A DNA stretch of 64,000 nucleotides, from assembly GCA_950295325.1 (NCBI GenBank), contig OX485804.1:45002429-45066428 (forward strand), given 5' to 3'. The notes below the pieces were generated by a model. The model was given only the letters and a program-made list of their open reading frames with translations, was not told the origin of the DNA and searched no databases. Positions 59,431 to 64,000 of the stretch are shown one piece after another (positions within the stretch are counted from its first letter, which is position 1; each line of letters opens with the position of its first letter). This DNA comes from Polytrichum commune. Taxonomy: Eukaryota > Streptophyta > Polytrichopsida > Polytrichales > Polytrichaceae. Both the position numbers and the translations under genes were made by a program.

Positions 59431-59964
59431 CAGGGCATATTAGTGAATAAAAGGCAGATGGCCGTTTCTTGCAAATGCCTTGGAGTTGAAGTGCTCAGAG
59501 TTTGTTGTATGTAGAGAAATATTTTGATTGGTTTTTTTTTGATAATTTTTTGTCTTCAATGGCAAGATTCTCGCAAGATGGGAGTGGTTCTGAAACCCAA
59601 CAATGGAGCTAAAATTCTCCTTGGATGTCGTGGCTTTTACTATGAACCTTGATTGAGTATCAAACAAAAACATTAACTTAACGTTGGCCGCCAGATCATC
59701 GCCACATTGAAAGGCAAGACAGAAAGTAGAAGCCTAGGGAGGCCAGGCCCTGTGTGGGGAGGAGCAACACCAGCGGTGGGGCCGGTATCTGGACCGGTAT
59801 AACAAGGTGAGGCCTGTGGGCCTTTTGTGGTCGCTCTTCCTAAATCCGTACACCTATATGTAACCTCTAGAGTGGTACACGGCTCGGCTAGCTGGGGGTT
59901 TAAGTACGGACCCATACTATACCGGTGTTTCATAAGTTTCCCATTTGGTATGAATAATGTTATA
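59431..59964. repeat. Family D copy 2 and spacer
   Basis: The family D landmark GGTGGGGCCGGTATCTGGAC lies near 59773, followed by GGTATAACAAGGTGAGG. The preceding ~250 bp show nothing recognisable. Confidence 0.5.
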
Positions 59965-60345
59965 CAATTTATGCGGGTGTTATTGAGTTTGTTTCTCATC
60001 TTCTCTAGCTTCTAACGATTATATTCACACAATCAAACTCGTGTTGCGTTCACAAGTCTACGATGAAACATCAACACCAAAAAACAAAAAAACAAAACGG
60101 ACCTCCTCTAATTTAGTTATGGTTGTTGAAAGTGTGTGTTTTATGATTGTCAAACTGAATATATACAGTTTCTCTCAATCGTGTACGTTGTTGTTGAATG
60201 TGGAGTGGTTAATGAATTTTGAAGACGCAGTCTAGTCTATTTTAAACATGTATCTTTGTGGGGTTTGTTTTGTAAGTCTCACTAAACCATTGACCTGTCA
60301 AATATAGGGGGTATGATTAAGAAAATTAACCAAATCATACATGCA
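59965..60345 (+). repeat. Family A copy
   Basis: From GCGGGTGTTATTGAGTTTG to the ATATAGGGGGTATGATTAAG landmark. The last ~35 bp are replaced by family E. Confidence 0.7.
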
Positions 60346-60352
60346 TATCTTG

Positions 60353-60587
60353 GGAGAGAGGGAATTACCCCTCGTCCATCCAACATACAAACTTGACCTC
60401 CCTTCCCTCCTCCCCAGGTGTGGTCAATACATCTCAACTGACTTGGACTAGACTAAATCGGGAGTTTTTAAGCTGATTTTGGTGTCACGTCAACTTTGCA
60501 AAATAACCTCTAGAATGCATATGATTTTGTAGGTTTATATGTTGAATAAATGAGAGGTGTGCTCATGTATGATAATTCATTCTCTCC
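60353..60587. mobile_element. Family E MITE-like element, copy 2
   Basis: The ends GGAGAGAGGGAATTA and (inverted) GGAGAGAATGAATTA match copy 1 at 18176-18439; the interior is collinear. Confidence 0.65.
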
Positions 60588-61677
60588 GTGTTGTTATCTA
60601 CACGTGTTTCAAGGACCATTCCAATTTGGTGTTGCAACTCAGATACAAAAATTCATACCAAATTGAACAGTAGTGTCCAAATTGGATTAATAATATCAAT
60701 GTACCAATCAATACACCAAAAATACCGAAGTGTGATTTTGATATTATGGCCATACCCGTACCATTATGATATTGGATTCTTGAGAACAAAAACGAACAAA
60801 CACAAAAACAAGCACATTGTGCACGCATGGCGAGTTTTGGTTGGTAGTCCGACCAAGCCCAAAAATTGGCTCATTTTGGAGACCGCTTGAAATCAGCAAT
60901 CACTTGCAACTGCACTCCACCCAGAGAATGAATTATTGACACTTACACTTCCGAATCACATCACATATGTGGTTGATTCTAATTGCTGCCAAACTTTTGG
61001 CTCGTTTTAGATACCATCGCTAAATCTCCTTCCACAAAGCAAAGCCAATAAAAAAACACGTACTAGTTCCAATCTAGTATTAAAATTGTATGGCATTCTT
61101 GGCTCGATTGAGTCCTCCCCCTTGACGAGGCAATGAGTTGGATAGACATGAGTTCCCTTCTTATACTACAAACCTAGTCTAACTATTAAACCAAAACAAC
61201 TAAAGTGAGTCACAAGATCATTGCCTTTAGGCCACACATACGTATGGTAGACAAACCCATTTTTGATACCCCCCCTCTCAATCTTTATACATAGAGTCCT
61301 CTAAAGTCGCAGAGATCCACACACATATCTATCAATTTCTAACGTGATGGACAAAGCCGTGAAGTGTCACACATGTTGCCATCACATTCGGTGTGATGGA
61401 AAGAACAAGCTAAAAGGGCACGGATTTGGGTCCTTTGAAAAGGGCATTGATTGTATTCAAGTTTTTGTCTCCCAATTATCAGAAATAAATTGACCTACTT
61501 TATGAACATGGGTTTTAGAGAGAATCATGCCTTTGGAAATTTATGGTGATTGTAGAACTTGGAAATAAGTTTTGATTTTTTGATTTTTGTTTTTTTTGTT
61601 AAGGTTGTGATATTTATTTCAAAACACGTGAAAAATCACTCTAGTATCACACTTGTACTTCTCTTAGGCAAAACTGC
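60588..61677. other. Non-genic stretch with one Cys/His-rich small frame
   Basis: At 61347-61493 a 48-codon frame on the plus strand encodes KCHTCCHHIRCDGKNKLKGH, a cluster of Cys and His that recalls a zinc-binding knuckle. It lies among repeats, has no neighbours and is too short to assign. Nothing else stands out. Confidence 0.3.
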
Positions 61678-62040
61678 TCAAGGTATGTGGGTGTTATTTG
61701 ATTTGTTTTTCATGTTCTCCAACTTCTACTGATTAGACTTGCACAACAAAACTTATGTTCCATTAGCAAATCTACGATGAAACATTTGCAAAAATTGGAT
61801 TGAAAATTGGAGACCTTGCCTTATTTAGTTATCATTATTAGAAGTGCATGTTTGTTGATTTTTTCATTGGATACATAGGACTTCCCAATTGTGTTCACAT
61901 ACTATCGATAATATTTGAAAACGTAGTTCAATCTCTTTTAAACATGCATCTTTATGATGTTTACTTTTGATCCTAACTAAACCATATACCAATCAAATAT
62001 AGGGGTCCGATCAAGAAAAAAAGCCATTTAAGACCCACGT
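61678..62040 (+). repeat. Family A copy, well preserved
   Basis: Starts CAAGGTATGTGGGTGTTATT and ends AAGACCCACGTACTTTAT. The ends AAGGTATGTGGGT and (inverted) AAAGTACGTGGGT show the terminal inverted repeat most clearly. Confidence 0.75.
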
Positions 62041-62094
62041 ACTTTATGGGTAACGGAATTGGATATATCTACCTTAGAAGACTTCATAAAACCA

Positions 62095-62650
62095 TGTCCT
62101 ATGAGAGATGGAGGAGTCAGTGGTAGGGCCAGCATCTGCCCCTGTACACAACCAGGGAAGCGAGCCTTGTGTGGTCACTCGACTTAATTCATATACCTAA
62201 ATTTGAGGGAGGTACTAATGGATAAGTACGGCTTTGTGATCAAGCACGTACACTGAGAAGACATGTGTTATGAGGAGATTGGACGATGTGTTCAAAATAT
62301 AGACACTATCCTAGGTTCAATAGGTAACACCATTGGTAGGGCATGTGTGAACACTTTCAAAAGAAAGAGAATCTCCACTTTGACCTCCTACGACTTTTGC
62401 ATCACAACTTTGATTTTGAAATTTGAAACGACAATCTTTGTGATTATTTGGATTGTTTAAACAAAAGTATCGCACGATTGCCTTGAAGGGCAACACATGT
62501 TTAAGCAAGGGAGACCATGTCGTGTGGGATGATGGAGCAAGGCCAATGATAGGGTTAACATTTGCCTTTGCATGATAAGGTGTGTACGGGTGCCTATTGT
62601 GGGCACTTCCTAACTCCACGTACCTATATACCATCTTACATGGGCGATGT
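62095..62650. repeat. Family D copies 3 and 4 with family F between
   Basis: GGGCCAGCATCTGCCCCTGT (about 62127) and a diverged version near 62553 mark two family D copies, each followed by GTG..TCACT or similar and CCTATATACC-like words. Between them, 62260-62450 resembles the family F unit duplicated at 11632-12335. Confidence 0.5.
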
Positions 62651-64000
62651 TGATTCTAAAAAATCAAATATTTGAATTATCTTCCAAAATTGATTACGAC
62701 AAACTTGAAAATTGCCATTTTCCTAAATTGTTCCCTTTTTGCATTTCATGCATTTAAACATGTCATTTGTAAAAGAAATTGGTGATTTATGGAATAATCT
62801 AATTTCCATCAAAACCGTCTAGGTAGGACGATAGTACTAACAATTTTGAATGAGGAAAAACACGATGAGAACTATGCACATTGGAGTGCCTATGTTACTA
62901 GGGTTTCCAATCAAAGTGCATGCTCCATTATTTATAGTGTTGGCATTTATATGAGTCGAGGTCCTATGTACGAGGGAGTTTTGTGCATACCTCCAACTCC
63001 GCATATAGATTTGACCTTTGGATCGGATAAGGAATTGTCTCACATGGTTAACAATTGCAAACCGCATACATTGTCCTTTCAAGCTTCAAATTTGGAATTG
63101 AGATACAAAATCATGGTAAAAGATGTCAAAGTGAAAATTGTCATTTCTTTAAGTGGTCACGTGAAATCTTACCAAGTGTGTCCATTGTTGATTGTTGAAC
63201 CTATATTGGTGTAACATTATGAGCGCATACAACAGTCGGATCTCATTGTAACACGTGTATTATTTTGTATGTATGTTCTTAAGTACAAGTTTTATTATAT
63301 TTTTCTAGAATACATGCATCTAATCAACAAAAGTGACTACATAAGTCTCACATACCTTACATGTATGGCCATTGGGTCAATGAGCATAAGAACACATTAT
63401 TCTAATTTTCATGAATAAGGAAGAAAGCATGTGAGAATGTTGAAAGTGGAATTTGTATGCTTGGCCCCCATCTCTCTACTATGCAATTAGGTTCATTGAA
63501 TTTACTCCATGTCACAACCAAGACCAAAGAGACACTATACAAGCCGTATTAGACAAATACCAAATCATGGTCAACACAAGTGTGAACACCCATCATCTTT
63601 TTCTATACCATATTCGGGTATTTATAATGAGGATTTCATGTTTTTTTTATACCATTAGGGTACGGGTATTTGATGATATTTATATTTTTTATACCATGCA
63701 TGTCTATCTATATATCTGACAATAAACTTCACACTTAAGTAAAATTGTCCTAGTATCAATATGGTTTAGAATGGTATTGACCCAAACAATGATCATGATA
63801 TACAAGGGTCCTCTCACCTTGACATATCCACCAAATATTAATGTTTGACTACATTGATTATCCCAGTTAGTGAAAGGGGGGGGGGGAGAGAGATTGACAA
63901 TGAGCGTGGGTCATTGATGAAGGTGATATGAAATTTCTTCATGCTATGAAATTAGTGCCACCATAAGATCTAAGAAACGGTTTGCATCCCGACACTATTC
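62651..64000. other. Non-genic end of window
   Basis: A 122-codon plus-strand frame at 62846-63214 is open but has no recognisable motif or splice context, so I do not call it a gene. A G run lies at about 63878-63887. Confidence 0.35.

Noticed and set aside
1-64000. tRNA or rRNA genes
   Set aside because: I saw no cloverleaf with matching A and B boxes and no rRNA core sequence; a tRNA scan would be needed to be certain.

Overview
The window looks like nuclear DNA of a land plant. It is AT-rich, about nine tenths repeats and intergenic sequence, with two intact intron-containing genes, both on the minus strand. One is a leucine-rich-repeat receptor kinase of the plant subfamily XI type (46998-51383). 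The other is a 14-exon radial-spoke-head protein of the RSPH10B type (28831-35446). Radial spokes belong to motile cilia, so an apparently intact gene points to a plant with swimming sperm: a bryophyte, lycophyte, fern, cycad or Ginkgo, and not a conifer or flowering plant. A bryophyte is my preferred guess, but the species cannot be read from the sequence.

Layout. Positions 1-28100 hold almost only transposon debris: several copies of a 370-bp MITE-like family (family A), Tourist-like elements with TTA/TAA target sites (family B and a 374-bp element), a 7 x 105-bp tandem array built from a transposon end, a Mutator-like pair of ends, a foldback element, a pogo/Tigger-like element with a transposase remnant, and a Stowaway element inserted in an older repeat. 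Positions 28831-35446 hold the RSPH10B-like gene, with a five-copy minisatellite in intron 1 and a foldback element in intron 4. Positions 35829-41399 are a complete Mutator-like element with ~300-bp terminal inverted repeats and a perfect 9-bp target duplication. It carries a broken fragment of the GMP synthetase gene, still with one intron, and a second degraded coding fragment, so it is a Pack-MULE. Its end lies 383 bp upstream of the RSPH10B start codon.

Positions 41400-46300 contain a decayed HUH/Rep-like coding fragment and otherwise unrecognised sequence. Positions 46330-53100 are the receptor-kinase gene together with local tandem duplications on both sides: its 3' end is duplicated once, its start-codon region is duplicated into the 5' leader (giving a small look-alike uORF), and further repeats lie upstream. 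Positions 53100-64000 return to repeats (families A, B, D and E), including a perfect 34-bp-arm hairpin.

The two intact genes have no evident functional link. One is a membrane receptor kinase with an unusual acidic C-terminal tail of 12-residue repeats, the other a sperm-axoneme component. The most notable structure is the Pack-MULE with its captured GMP synthetase fragment. Exon borders were placed by eye from splice signals, reading frame and family similarity; two junctions in the RSPH10B-like gene remain uncertain and are flagged.
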